Shown piece by piece: positions 35,715-46,424 of a stretch of DNA of 64,000 nt; the stretch's first letter is position 1, and the number at the start of each line of letters is the position of its first letter. Below the pieces are notes generated by a model. The model saw nothing but the letters and a program-made list of their open reading frames with translations. It ran no database searches and had not been told where the DNA came from. Made by a program: the position numbers and the translations under genes. This stretch comes from Acidobacteria bacterium Mor1 (lineage in GTDB: Bacteria; Acidobacteriota; Polarisedimenticolia; Polarisedimenticolales; Polarisedimenticolaceae), in NCBI GenBank assembly GCA_001664505.1, contig CP011806.1, positions 5,769,788-5,833,787 of the forward strand, read 5' to 3'.

Positions 35715-36464
35715 TCAGACCTGGCTCAATCCGCCGTCTACTTCGAGCTCGGTTCCGTTGACGTAGCTGGCGTCGGCAGAACCGAGGAAGGCCACCGCCG
35801 CGGCGATCTCGTCCGCCTGGCCGAAACGCTTGAGCGGCACCTGCTCCGAGACGTGGGCTCCGAACTCGTCGACCGCTTCCTGAGGCAGCCCCATCTTGCC
35901 GAAGAGCGGCGTCTCGATCGGACCGGGCGAGATGGCGTTGAAGCGGATCTTTCGCTCGGCGAACTCTGCGGCCAGGGTACGGGCGAAGGATCGCACCGCC
36001 GCCTTGGTCGCCGAGTAGAGGCTGGTGTCGGGGAGCCCCAGCTGACCGGCCACCGATGAGTTGAAGATCACCGAGGCGCCGTCGTTGAGCAGGGGAGCGG
36101 CGTTGCGCACGGTGAAGTAGGCGCCCTTGACGTTGGTGCCGAACAGTTCGTCGTAGAGCTCCGGGGTGGAGTCGGCCAGGGGAGCGAAACGGGCCACCCC
36201 GGCATTGACGAACAGGATGTCGATGCCGCCGACCTTGCGCTTGGTCTCGGCGAAGGCCTGCTCCAGTTCGTCCTGCTTGCTGACGTCGGCCCGGATGGCC
36301 AATACGTCTCCATCCAGTTGTTGCAGCGCCTCGTCCAGGCCCTCCTGGCGGCGGCCGACGATCACGACCTTGGCCCCTTCCCGCAGCAGACGCCGGGCGC
36401 TGGCCAGTCCGATACCGCTGTTTCCTCCGGTGACCAGGGCGACTTTTCCTTCGAGTCTCGACAT
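35715..36464 (-). CDS. Short-chain dehydrogenase/reductase controlled by the adjacent TetR
   Basis: 249 residues. TGGNSGIG (12-19), VNAGVARF, SSVAGQLG and YSATKAAV are in order, with C-terminal NGTELEVDGGLSQV. It is a classical NAD(P)-dependent SDR, close to the glucose-dehydrogenase or 3-oxoacyl-ACP reductase-like class; substrate unknown. The ATG is preceded by AAGGAG. Upstream, the 72-nt gap to the tetR stop carries an operator nearly identical to that in front of tetR, so it is very likely repressed by that regulator, as is common for quinone or aldehyde response pairs. Confidence 0.88.
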   Translation of the reverse strand: MSRLEGKVALVTGGNSGIGLASARRLLREGAKVVIVGRRQEGLDEALQQLDGDVLAIRADVSKQDELEQAFAETKRKVGGIDILFVNAGVARFAPLADSTPELYDELFGTNVKGAYFTVRNAAPLLNDGASVIFNSSVAGQLGLPDTSLYSATKAAVRSFARTLAAEFAERKIRFNAISPGPIETPLFGKMGLPQEAVDEFGAHVSEQVPLKRFGQADEIAAAVAFLGSADASYVNGTELEVDGGLSQV

Positions 36465-36497
36465 GCTGTTTCTCCTTGGCGCCGCGGCGCCGGGCTT

Positions 36498-36522
36498 ACA
36501 AACCGACGGGTCGGTCGGTATC
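36498..36522. promoter_or_regulatory. TetR operator in the SDR promoter
   Basis: The 25-bp site ACAAACCGACGGGTCGGTCGGTATC, given by its core ACCGACGGGTCGGT, is an interrupted palindrome. Its reverse complement matches the tetR operator at 37161-37185 at 23 of 25 positions. It lies 34 nt upstream of the SDR start. Confidence 0.75.
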
Positions 36523-36524
36523 TA

Positions 36525-36536
36525 GGTCAAAAAAAA
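36525..36536 (-). promoter_or_regulatory. Putative SDR -35 element with upstream T-tract
   Basis: On the minus strand, eight T residues run into TTGACC (36525-36530), an UP-element-like stretch adjacent to the operator. The -10 is not clear (TTGTAA downstream is poorly spaced). Confidence 0.4.
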
Positions 36537-37148
36537 TCAGTGACTTACAGGGACCTCGAGCCGTTTCAGGTAGTCCAGCAGAGAAGCCATGCTCTCCACG
36601 AATACCTGACGATCCTGGGCGTTCTTGGCCAGGGCGACGGCGCCCTGGAAGGCGGCGACCACCAGGGCCGCGACCCCGGCGGCATCGGCGGCCGGATCCA
36701 TCGAGCCCCCTTGCTGGCTGCGTCGCAGCCCCGCCGTCAGATCGTCCCGCCAGCGGGTGGTGACCTGCTGGAGCCGCTGCCGGAAACCCTCGTCGAGGGC
36801 GGACATCTCCTGCCCGAGGTTGTTCACCGGACAGCCGTTGCAGAGTGTCTCGTCGCAGATCTGCTGGTGAAAGCCGGCCAGGAAGGGGATCAAGGTGCGG
36901 AACACGTCGTCGGCCTCGAGGACAGGCGCCCAGTTGCGCCGGTTCAGGTCGGCGTAGTGCTCCTCGATCACGGCGTAGCCGATCTCGGTCTTGGTGGCGA
37001 AGTGATGGTAGAGCGCTCCCTTGGACAGGCCGGTGGCGGCGAGGATGTCGCCGACGCTGGTCGCCTGGAAGCCCACCTGGTGGATTCGCTCGGCGGCGAC
37101 CTCCAGGATCTTGCGCCGGGTTGCTTCGGGTGTCGTGTTTCTGACCAT
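36537..37148 (-). CDS. TetR/AcrR family repressor
   Basis: 203 residues from ATG 37148 (a GTG one codon earlier, 37151, is also possible). The helix-turn-helix is standard: ATRRKILEVAAERI, GFQATSVGDILAATGLSKGALYHHF and then FATKTEI. The ligand domain has QICDETLCNGCPVNNL, with three cysteines spaced C-x4-C-x2-C, a possible thiol-sensing site. There is no Shine-Dalgarno sequence; the -10 lies only about 8 nt upstream of the start codon, so the message is probably leaderless. Autoregulation is strongly suggested by the operator inside its promoter. Confidence 0.92.
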   Translation of the reverse strand: MVRNTTPEATRRKILEVAAERIHQVGFQATSVGDILAATGLSKGALYHHFATKTEIGYAVIEEHYADLNRRNWAPVLEADDVFRTLIPFLAGFHQQICDETLCNGCPVNNLGQEMSALDEGFRQRLQQVTTRWRDDLTAGLRRSQQGGSMDPAADAAGVAALVVAAFQGAVALAKNAQDRQVFVESMASLLDYLKRLEVPVSH

Positions 37149-37158
37149 CACGCAGGAG

Positions 37159-37188
37159 AAGATACCGACCGACTGGTCGGTTTGTCAA
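37159..37188 (-). promoter_or_regulatory. Promoter and operator of tetR
   Basis: On the minus strand, TTGACA (37183-37188) and TATCTT (37159-37164) are separated by 18 nt filled by ACCGACCAGTCGGT, the palindromic core of the operator (full site 37161-37185). Predicted transcription start falls at about 37151, on the start codon. Confidence 0.78.
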
Positions 37189-37285
37189 GGGTCGGCCAAA
37201 GATTCCTCGATCAAAGGCGGAACCAGGCGGAACTGGGGCTGAGACCCGGGTCCGCTGACGAGCAGCCTGAGTGGAACCCGAAGTC

Positions 37286-38305
37286 CTAGCCGCGATGCCC
37301 CTGAACGGTCTCGACCAACCGCTGGACGTTCTCGGGCGGGGTCGGGGGCAGGATCCCGTGGCCCAGGTTGAAGACGTGGCCGGGAAGGTCCCGCGCGCGC
37401 TCCAGCACCTTGCGCGCCTCCCGTTCAACGGTGTCCGGGGAGGCCAGCAGCACACAGGGGTCCAGGTTGCCCTGCAGCGCGAAGCGATCACCGAGGATGC
37501 CGTGGGCCTTGTCCAGACCGGTGCGCCAGTCGACGCCCAGGGCGTCGGCGCCGCACTCCCGGATCTCCTCCCACAGGTGGGCGGAGTTGAGGGCGAAGTA
37601 GACCCGGGGCACCCCGCGGTCGGCCAGGGCGTCCAGCACCCGGCTTGCGTAGCGTAGGGCGAACTCCCGGTAGGTCTCGGGGGCGAGGATCCCGGCCCAG
37701 GTATCGAAGAGCTGGAAGGCCTGGGCGCCGGCGTCGATCTGGGCGCCGATGTAACGGATCGTCGTTTCGCTGATCTTGTCCAGCAGGGCATGGAGCGCCT
37801 CGGGGGCGTCGAACAGCATGCCCTTGATCTTGTCGAAGTTCTTGGACCCCTGGCCCTCGACCATGTAGACCGCCAGGGTGAACGGGGAGGCGGCGAAGCC
37901 GATCAGCGGCACCTTGCCTTCGAGCTCCCGGCGCAGCATTCGGATCGCCTCGTACACGTAGGGGAGTTCCTGCTCCGGTTCGGGAACCCGCACCCGCTCC
38001 ACGTCGGCGGCGCTGCGCACGGGCCGGTCGATCACCGGCCCCGGGTTGAACTCGATCCCGAAGCCCATCGGCTCCACCGGCACCAGGATGTCCGAAAACA
38101 GGATCGCCGCGTCGAGGCCGTAGCGCCGGATCGGCTGCATGGTGACCTCGGTGGCCAACTCCGGGGTCTTGCACAGGGTCACGAAGTCGACCTTGCTACG
38201 CACCTCACGGTACTCGGGCAGGTAGCGGCCGGCCTGGCGCATGATCCAGATCGGCGTCCGCTCGGTGGGTTCGCGTCGCAGGGCTCGCAGCAGCAGATCG
38301 TTCAC
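37286..38305 (-). CDS. hemE: Uroporphyrinogen decarboxylase
   Basis: 339 residues from GTG 38305, with GGGAG upstream. Begins VNDLLLRALRREPTERTPIWIMRQAGRYLPEYR, which includes the conserved PxWxMRQAGRYLP signature. It then has ILFSDILVPVEPMG, GFAASPFTLAVYMVEG, QLFDTWAGIL and NLGHGILP, all family blocks. It removes four acetate carboxyls of uroporphyrinogen III to give coproporphyrinogen III in haem synthesis. No other hem gene is adjacent. The gap 37189-37285 to tetR's promoter shows nothing else recognisable. Confidence 0.97.
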   Translation of the reverse strand: MNDLLLRALRREPTERTPIWIMRQAGRYLPEYREVRSKVDFVTLCKTPELATEVTMQPIRRYGLDAAILFSDILVPVEPMGFGIEFNPGPVIDRPVRSAADVERVRVPEPEQELPYVYEAIRMLRRELEGKVPLIGFAASPFTLAVYMVEGQGSKNFDKIKGMLFDAPEALHALLDKISETTIRYIGAQIDAGAQAFQLFDTWAGILAPETYREFALRYASRVLDALADRGVPRVYFALNSAHLWEEIRECGADALGVDWRTGLDKAHGILGDRFALQGNLDPCVLLASPDTVEREARKVLERARDLPGHVFNLGHGILPPTPPENVQRLVETVQGHRG

Positions 38306-38472
38306 GGGGGCTCCCGAAAGCGGCCGGTCGCCTCCGGCCGGTGTGAAGAAAGCCAGTAATAGCACAGGAGAGTGCCCTTCACGGCGGGCGGCTGGCGGAG
38401 CCGCGCCGCCATTCATTAAGATTCGGCGTCACCGATAGATCCCTGACTTTCTCTGCTTAGGAGTCGATTCCG

Positions 38473-38973
<501 letters not shown>

Positions 38974-38990
38974 AGCGCTCTCGAAGTGGG

Positions 38991-39017
38991 CCCGGCCGGC
39001 GGCGCGCCGGCCGGGTT
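38991..39017 (+). terminator. Terminator after tpx
   Basis: A perfect 10-bp GC stem (CCCGGCCGGC / GCCGGCCGGG) with a 5-nt loop, followed by TT. Confidence 0.6.
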
Positions 39018-39129
39018 CGCGCCATCCCTTCGGTTGCGGTGGGCCCACCGCGCCAACCGCGTGGGATCCGGGTACGCGGACCGATCCAGCCTAGGCTTGT
39101 ACGTAGCGGGGGCGGCATGGAGGGAATCC

Positions 39130-39831
39130 ATGACGGCAGCTACGTGGCGTCCATCGACGCCGGACACATTCCTTACCGACCGAGATGCTGGGGACAAGGT
39201 TGCGCTGCGCATTGCGCTGGTGATTGCGGCGTTGCTTCACGTCGCCTTTCTGGCGCTGCCGGTGATCCGGTCGGCGCCGGTGATCGTGGCCAAGGAAGGC
39301 AAGCGCATCGAACTTCAGCCGATCTACATCCCGCCGCCGCCTCCCGAGGAGCGGCCGGAGATCGTGCCCACCCAGCTGGACTATCGAGAATCGGTCCCCG
39401 TGCCCTTGCCCGAGGCTCCGGAGCCGGTCTTCGACGAGCCGGTAGCGGAGCCGGTGGATGTTTCGGTGGACGTCCCGGTTTTCGGCGATGAGCTGGCCGA
39501 CGTGGTGCCTCCGGCGCCGCCGTTGCCGGACATCGTCGACGAGGGGCACGCAGACCTGATCCTGCCGGTGCCCATTGAACCCAGGGAAGAGCTGACCTAC
39601 CCGAAGATGGCTCGGATCATTCGCAAGGAAGGGCGGGTGATTCTTCAGGCGGTGATCGACGAACAGGGCCGGGTCACCGACCTCGAGGTGCTCAAGGGGG
39701 TGCTGCCCGATGTCGGGCTGGATGACGAGGCGGTCCGGGCGGTCTCGCTCTGGCGCTACGAGCCCGGCACCCTTCGGGGCCGTCCGGTCAAGGTGCGCAT
39801 GCGAGTCATGGTCGACTTCAGCCTCAACTAG
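39130..39831 (+). CDS. tonB: TonB-like energy transducer
   Basis: 233 residues from ATG 39130, preceded by GGAGGGA. One N-terminal membrane helix (about 26-47, LRIALVIAALLHVAFLALP), a proline-rich periplasmic spacer (from IYIPPPPPEE to about 150) and a C-terminal TonB domain (from PKMARIIRKEGRVILQAVID, ending in RYEPGTLRGRPVKVRMRV). It should transmit proton-motive force from ExbBD to outer-membrane receptors. No exbB/exbD or receptor gene lies in the window. It is upstream of the ABC exporter genes with a gap of 117 nt and looks separately expressed. Confidence 0.9.
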   Translation: MTAATWRPSTPDTFLTDRDAGDKVALRIALVIAALLHVAFLALPVIRSAPVIVAKEGKRIELQPIYIPPPPPEERPEIVPTQLDYRESVPVPLPEAPEPVFDEPVAEPVDVSVDVPVFGDELADVVPPAPPLPDIVDEGHADLILPVPIEPREELTYPKMARIIRKEGRVILQAVIDEQGRVTDLEVLKGVLPDVGLDDEAVRAVSLWRYEPGTLRGRPVKVRMRVMVDFSLN

Positions 39832-39948
39832 CCGCAGCCCAGGGGCCACTCAGACACGCCTTCTCCGGCGGGGCTTGGCCACGGCGGGTCCCCGGGGATA
39901 TCTTGGGCCCGGGCGCGCCTCGGTGGCGCGGCCTCGCCGGAGAAGCGC

Positions 39949-40983
39949 TTGTCCTACGCCGTCGAAGGCCTCGGCATCGAGAAGTCGTTCGTCCGCAAGC
40001 GGTCGTTGGGCCAGCTGCTGCGGGACCCCTTCGGCCGGGCCGAGCGGGTTCACGCCCTGCGCGGCGTCGACCTCCAGGTCGGCGACGGAGAGATCTTCGG
40101 CCTGCTGGGCCCCAACGGGGCGGGGAAGACCACGCTGCTGAAGATCCTCTCCTGCCTCGTCCTGCCCGACAAGGGGCAGGCGCGGATTCTCGGGGTCGAC
40201 ACCGCCGACGAGGACCGGGTCAAACCGCAGCTCGGTCTGGTCACCACCGACGAGCGATCGTTCTACTGGCGGCTCTCGGGCCGGGAGAACATGCGCTTCT
40301 TCTCGATCCTCTACGACGTGCCGTCGGACCGGCGGATGGCGAGGATCGACGAACTGTTGGAGCGGGTCGGGTTGACCGAGGCCGCCGACCAGCGATTCTC
40401 CGACTACTCCGCCGGCATGAAGCAGCGGCTATCCATCGCCCGCTCGCTGCTCCACGACCCGCCGGTGCTGTTGATGGATGAGCCGACCCGCAGCCTCGAC
40501 CCGGCGGCCTCTCTGGAGCTGCGCGCCTTCGTCAAGGATGAGCTCAAGGCGCGGGACAGGAAGACCATCATCCTGGCGACCCACAACCTGCCCGAGGCCG
40601 AGGCGCTCTGCGACCGGCTGGCCATTCTGATCAAGGGCAAGATTCGCCAGGAGGGGAGTGTCGACGCGGTCCGGGCCTTCGGCCTCGAGACCCACGGCTA
40701 CGAGCTGGAGGTCGATCGCTGGCCCGGAGATTTCAGCGGCCCGGCTCAGGTGCACAAGACCGAGTCGATCCCGGACGGGACGTTGGTGCAGCTCTCGCTG
40801 ACCGACGGAGCCGAGCTCGGAGACCTGCTCTCGGCGCTGATGCATGCCGGCGTGGCGGTCCGGCGCTGCGATCGCCACGAGTCCGATCTCGAGGAGGCCT
40901 TCACCCGCATCCTCGACGCCGAAGAACCCGACGACTCCGCGAAACCGGGAGGATCCGGCCGGCAGACAGGGGGCGCCGTATGA
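39949..40983 (+). CDS. ABC transporter ATP-binding protein
   Basis: 344 residues from TTG 39949, preceded by GGAGA. Walker A GPNGAGKTTLL (about 54-64), signature YSAGMKQRLSIAR in place of the more usual LSGGQ, Walker B VLLMDEPTRSLDP and the H-loop ATHNLPEAEALCDRL. The C-terminal extension of about 100 residues is typical of ABC-2 exporters. The next gene begins within its stop codon (ATGA), so this pair forms one exporter. The cargo is not evident. Confidence 0.93.
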   Translation: MSYAVEGLGIEKSFVRKRSLGQLLRDPFGRAERVHALRGVDLQVGDGEIFGLLGPNGAGKTTLLKILSCLVLPDKGQARILGVDTADEDRVKPQLGLVTTDERSFYWRLSGRENMRFFSILYDVPSDRRMARIDELLERVGLTEAADQRFSDYSAGMKQRLSIARSLLHDPPVLLMDEPTRSLDPAASLELRAFVKDELKARDRKTIILATHNLPEAEALCDRLAILIKGKIRQEGSVDAVRAFGLETHGYELEVDRWPGDFSGPAQVHKTESIPDGTLVQLSLTDGAELGDLLSALMHAGVAVRRCDRHESDLEEAFTRILDAEEPDDSAKPGGSGRQTGGAV

Positions 40984-41786
40984 TCCGGCTCCTGCGCAAG
41001 GCCTGGGCCTTCCTCGAGCGGGATCTGCGAGCCGAGACCTCCTACCGGCTGTCCTTTCTGCTGCAGATCGGCGGGATGCTGTTCTCGGTCCTGGCCTTCT
41101 ACTTCATGACCAAGATGATCGACCCCGACACCCCGGGGTTGGACGGCATCCCTCCGTTTCAGTGGATGCTGATCGGGCTGTCGTTCCAGTTCTACTTCTC
41201 GACGGCGCTCTATTCCTTCTCCCAGAAGATCCGCAACGAGCAGATGCTCGGCACGTTGGAGGCGATGTTGGTCTCACCAACGCCGACGGCGATGGTGATC
41301 TTCTCCTCGGCCTCCTGGGACTTCGTCTACGGCGGGTTACGGGTCGGGCTGTACCTGCTGTTCGCCGTCCTGCTGTTCGGCGTCGAGATCCACACCTCGA
41401 GTCTCCCGACGGTGGCGCTGGGGGTGCTCCTGACCCTGCTCTCCTCGGCGGGGCTCGGCATCCTGTCGGCGTCGTTCATCCTGTATTTCAAGCGGGGCGA
41501 CCCGATCAATCTGCTGCTCAGCAGCCTGACCACCTTCTTCGGCTCCGTGTTCTTCCCGGTGGAGAACCTGCCCGAGTCGGTGCGCTTCATCTCCGACTAC
41601 CTGCCGATCACCTGGTCGCTGCGGGTGGTGCGGGGTGCGCTGCTCAAGGGGGAGAGTTTCGCCACGCTGCAGTACGACCTGCTGCAGCTGGGGATCCTGA
41701 CGGCGATCCTGCTGCCGGCGGGGATCTTCTTCTCCCGCTTCGCAATCCGCCGGGCCAAACGCGAAGGCACGCTGGTGCACTACTAG
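40980..41786 (+). CDS. ABC-2 type transporter permease
   Basis: 268 residues with six predicted membrane helices; ABC-2 features include SYRLSFLLQIGGMLFSVLAFY near the N-terminus, LEAMLVSPTPTAMVIFSS and the late FGSVFFPVENLPESVRFISDYLPITWSL. ATG overlaps the stop of the ATPase gene. The two should assemble as a two-subunit exporter. It lies just before a membrane protein gene on the other strand, with 31 nt between. Confidence 0.93.
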   Translation: MIRLLRKAWAFLERDLRAETSYRLSFLLQIGGMLFSVLAFYFMTKMIDPDTPGLDGIPPFQWMLIGLSFQFYFSTALYSFSQKIRNEQMLGTLEAMLVSPTPTAMVIFSSASWDFVYGGLRVGLYLLFAVLLFGVEIHTSSLPTVALGVLLTLLSSAGLGILSASFILYFKRGDPINLLLSSLTTFFGSVFFPVENLPESVRFISDYLPITWSLRVVRGALLKGESFATLQYDLLQLGILTAILLPAGIFFSRFAIRRAKREGTLVHY

Positions 41787-41817
41787 CGACCGTTGCGGGG
41801 GCAGTACCTCCGACGGG

Positions 41818-42594
41818 CTACTCGATTCCCGGCCAGGGCACCATCGGTTTCATTAGCCGGGTGATGAAGTCTTGGTACCACTCGACCCCGCCGATCCAGG
41901 ATGTGCCGATCATCAGCACGCAGACCACCGATGAAGCGACGATCATCGGGTGGGTCGGTTTTCGCAGTTTGAAGCCGACGAACAGGATCACGGCCACGAA
42001 TACCGGGATGGAAACCGCGAGCGCCTTCGTCGTCGACATCTCGATGCCGAATGCGAAGACCGGCATCACGCTCAATCGCAGGAACGCAGGCATGAACCCG
42101 AAGAACACGGTGCCCAACATCCAGATGGCGTGTTCATCGGGAGTCCTGGCCTTGAGCACGGCCATCACGACCGAGACGGCGAATCCGATGATCGCGAGGG
42201 TTTCGGTAAAGGTCAGCCCGAAGAAGAATTCGCCGGGGAATACCGGTGGGAATCCGCCGATCAGGCCGAAGTAGACGTTGGTCGGGGTGATCGTCAGCGA
42301 CGTGGCGACTACGCATCCGGCCACGACCAACCCGAGCATGCCCCAGCGTCTGTGCTCGCGGATGCGGCCGCGGGTCGCCAGATAGGGCTGCGAGATCATG
42401 AGCAGGTACCACGCAATCGCCGAGAGGGCGTGCATGTGGTATCCCCAGGGTTCAGTGGGGAAGGTGGCGAAGTAGATCGGAAAGAAGGCGAGGAGAATGA
42501 CGAAGAGGGGCAGAACCAGCCACTTGTGTGCGCTGGAGTAGAGCGCCAGCGTCTCCCGGGTCCGGTTTGCCTGTTCCGCGCGATCATGATCCAT
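41818..42594 (-). CDS. Polytopic membrane protein of unknown function
   Basis: 258 residues from ATG 42594 (the upstream extension to 42801 is not hydrophobic and lacks family support). Seven predicted membrane segments, starting HKWLVLPLFVILLAFFPIYF. Conserved-looking polar residues are GYHMHALSAIAWYLLM, and a loop with REHRRWGMLGL. The His/Arg pattern is weakly reminiscent of DUF2306-like membrane proteins, but I could not settle the family. It is divergent from icd; the gap holds the icd promoter. Confidence 0.75.
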   Translation of the reverse strand: MDHDRAEQANRTRETLALYSSAHKWLVLPLFVILLAFFPIYFATFPTEPWGYHMHALSAIAWYLLMISQPYLATRGRIREHRRWGMLGLVVAGCVVATSLTITPTNVYFGLIGGFPPVFPGEFFFGLTFTETLAIIGFAVSVVMAVLKARTPDEHAIWMLGTVFFGFMPAFLRLSVMPVFAFGIEMSTTKALAVSIPVFVAVILFVGFKLRKPTHPMIVASSVVCVLMIGTSWIGGVEWYQDFITRLMKPMVPWPGIE

Positions 42595-42751
42595 CGGCTC
42601 GTCCTGTGGAGGGGCTCGCTTTTCCGGGGGCGTCGCGCGCCGTGGCGGCCCACCGAGCAAGCGAGAGTATATTCCGGCGCGATTGATTTGCGCGGGAGTC
42701 TCCCCCTGGGGAAGGGGCCGAATCGTGCCCGTTTCCGGCGGTTTCGGCGGT

Positions 42752-42781
42752 TTGACACTCCGCGAAGGCCGCTGATAAAGT
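42752..42781 (+). promoter_or_regulatory. Promoter for icd
   Basis: Perfect TTGACA (42752-42757), an 18-nt spacer, and TAAAGT (42776-42781); icd starts about 65 nt downstream, after AAGGAGG. Confidence 0.65.
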
Positions 42782-42845
42782 CTCCGTTCCGAAACGCCCA
42801 TTCCTGCAAAACCCGGATTCTATCCACCTCCCAAGGAGGCGCACC

Positions 42846-45052
<2,207 letters not shown>

Positions 45053-45067
45053 TTCGATGATTGCGAT

Positions 45068-45095
45068 AGCCGGGGGAGGGAAACCTCTCCCGGCT
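45068..45095. terminator. Hairpin between mdh and the anti-sigma gene
   Basis: A 12-bp stem (AGCCGGGGGAGG / CCTCTCCCGGCT, one G-T pair) with loop GAAA, between convergent genes. Confidence 0.65.
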
Positions 45096-45118
45096 GCCTC
45101 GGCTCCCGCCGCCGCCCG

Positions 45119-45721
45119 CTAGGGCATCTGGCCTGCCTCCAGTCGCGTGAGCCGCCGGGCCATGTTCCGGTTCTGATCTTCCAGGTCGCCGAGGGTGTCC
45201 CTCAAGGTCTCGACCTGCTCCGTCAGCTCCTGCCGCTGCGCATCCGCCGCGTCCAGCTCGGCCTGAAGATTGATCTGCCTCCACCCCATCCATCCGATCA
45301 CGGCCAGCAGAAGCAACCCCCCTGCGATCCAGGGCGAGCTGTTGGGAAGAGGCCTGTCGGTGGTCGCCGGCGTGACGCGTTCTCCGGCAGCCGCGGCCAC
45401 CGGTTTCGATGGGCGCGAAACTGCGCGTCCTTCCGCCGCGGCTCCTTCGGCCCCGCGCCAGGTCTGGAGCGCCATGGTGGTCTCGGCCATGGTCTGCATC
45501 CGGGGGGAGGTTTCCAGCATCGCCGCGATGCCGCGGCCGGTCGCGTCGTCCAGTTCACCCCGGACGTAGGAGTCGACCAGGTCGCTCTCGATGGCCGACA
45601 GTTCGTCGAACAGGGCATCGTCGTCGAAGGCGGCCCGTTCGAGTTCGTCCCGCTCCTCGTCGCCTAGCTCTCCCGAAAGATGCCGGGCGAAGCGCTGGGG
45701 AAGATCATTCTTCGGACGCAT
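45119..45721 (-). CDS. Anti-sigma factor, non-zinc type
   Basis: 200 residues. The N-terminal cytoplasmic part FARHLSGELGDEERDELERAAFDDDALFDEL, then VDSYVRGELD, is the pattern of anti-sigma factors common in Acidobacteriota and Planctomycetes; the H-x3-C-x2-C zinc motif is absent. One membrane helix (about 129-145, WIAGGLLLLAVIGWMGW) is followed by a periplasmic coiled coil (INLQAELDAADAQRQELTEQ to LTRLEAGQ). Its start overlaps the sigma-factor stop by 17 nt, so the sigma and anti-sigma pair is translated together. Confidence 0.85.
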   Translation of the reverse strand: MRPKNDLPQRFARHLSGELGDEERDELERAAFDDDALFDELSAIESDLVDSYVRGELDDATGRGIAAMLETSPRMQTMAETTMALQTWRGAEGAAAEGRAVSRPSKPVAAAAGERVTPATTDRPLPNSSPWIAGGLLLLAVIGWMGWRQINLQAELDAADAQRQELTEQVETLRDTLGDLEDQNRNMARRLTRLEAGQMP

Positions 45722-46349
45722 GGTGCCCCTCCTCGGAATCGGCTTGCATCGCCGCCTCGATCGCCTTTTCCAGCCGGCTGCGAATGCGGTGGGCGCGGAT
45801 ACGCAGGGTGTTGGGTGCCAGGCCGAGCTCCTCGGCCAGTTCCTTGCGGCGGCGGATCCGTTCGGCGTGATCGCCGGTGTAGTAACGCATGATCAGTTCA
45901 CGGTCCTGTTCGGGGAGTTCCTCGACGCAGCGGTTGAGGCAGTGCAGGCGCAGGTCGGTGGTCTCGTGGATTCCCGGCACGAAGGGGGCCCGCTCGGAGT
46001 CGGCCGCCGAGGGTTTGGCTCGCTTGACCGCCCGCAGGTGTTCCAGATGCACCTTCTGGGCCACGCCGCAGGCGTAGCGCGGGATCTCCTCCGGGCTCAG
46101 CTCGAGGCCGTTGTCCATCAGGCGGATCACCCGGTTGACGGTCTCGTCGGCCAGGTCCTCGGCGAAGACGCAGCGGCGCCATTCGAACAGCCGCACCAGC
46201 TTGAACCGCAGCCGTTCGTACTTGCGGCCGGCCTCTACGATGTCGCGATCGAGCCGGGTCAGAAACCGGCCCAGTGCTTCCGGGTTCAGCGTCCACTCCT
46301 GGGCGGACTTGCCTCCCGCGGCGCTCGATTGAGTCTCCCGGCTATTCAC
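45705..46349 (-). CDS. ECF-type RNA polymerase sigma factor
   Basis: 214 residues from GTG 46349, with GGAGG 5 nt upstream. Region sigma2 includes YERLRFKLVRLFEWRRCVFAEDLADETVNRVI, and sigma4 includes ELPEQDRELIMRYYTGDHAERIRRRKELAEELGLAPNTLRIRAHRIRSRLE (cited as ELAEELGLAPNTLRIRAHR), a clear helix-turn-helix. It belongs to the acidobacterial/planctomycete ECF-like class. It should direct expression of its own cluster and perhaps the kinase gene upstream. The kinase gene ends 75 nt before. Confidence 0.88.
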   Translation of the reverse strand: MNSRETQSSAAGGKSAQEWTLNPEALGRFLTRLDRDIVEAGRKYERLRFKLVRLFEWRRCVFAEDLADETVNRVIRLMDNGLELSPEEIPRYACGVAQKVHLEHLRAVKRAKPSAADSERAPFVPGIHETTDLRLHCLNRCVEELPEQDRELIMRYYTGDHAERIRRRKELAEELGLAPNTLRIRAHRIRSRLEKAIEAAMQADSEEGHHASEE

Positions 46350-46424
46350 GCATCCTCCACCCGGTATGACCCGAGGTGCCGTTCCGTTACCGCTGGGCCT
46401 GTTCCCTGGCGATGGGCCCGGCCG

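Noticed and set aside
46350-46424. ECF-type autoregulatory promoter upstream of the sigma gene
   Set aside because: GGAAC elements occur, but none has a partner -10 at the expected spacing.
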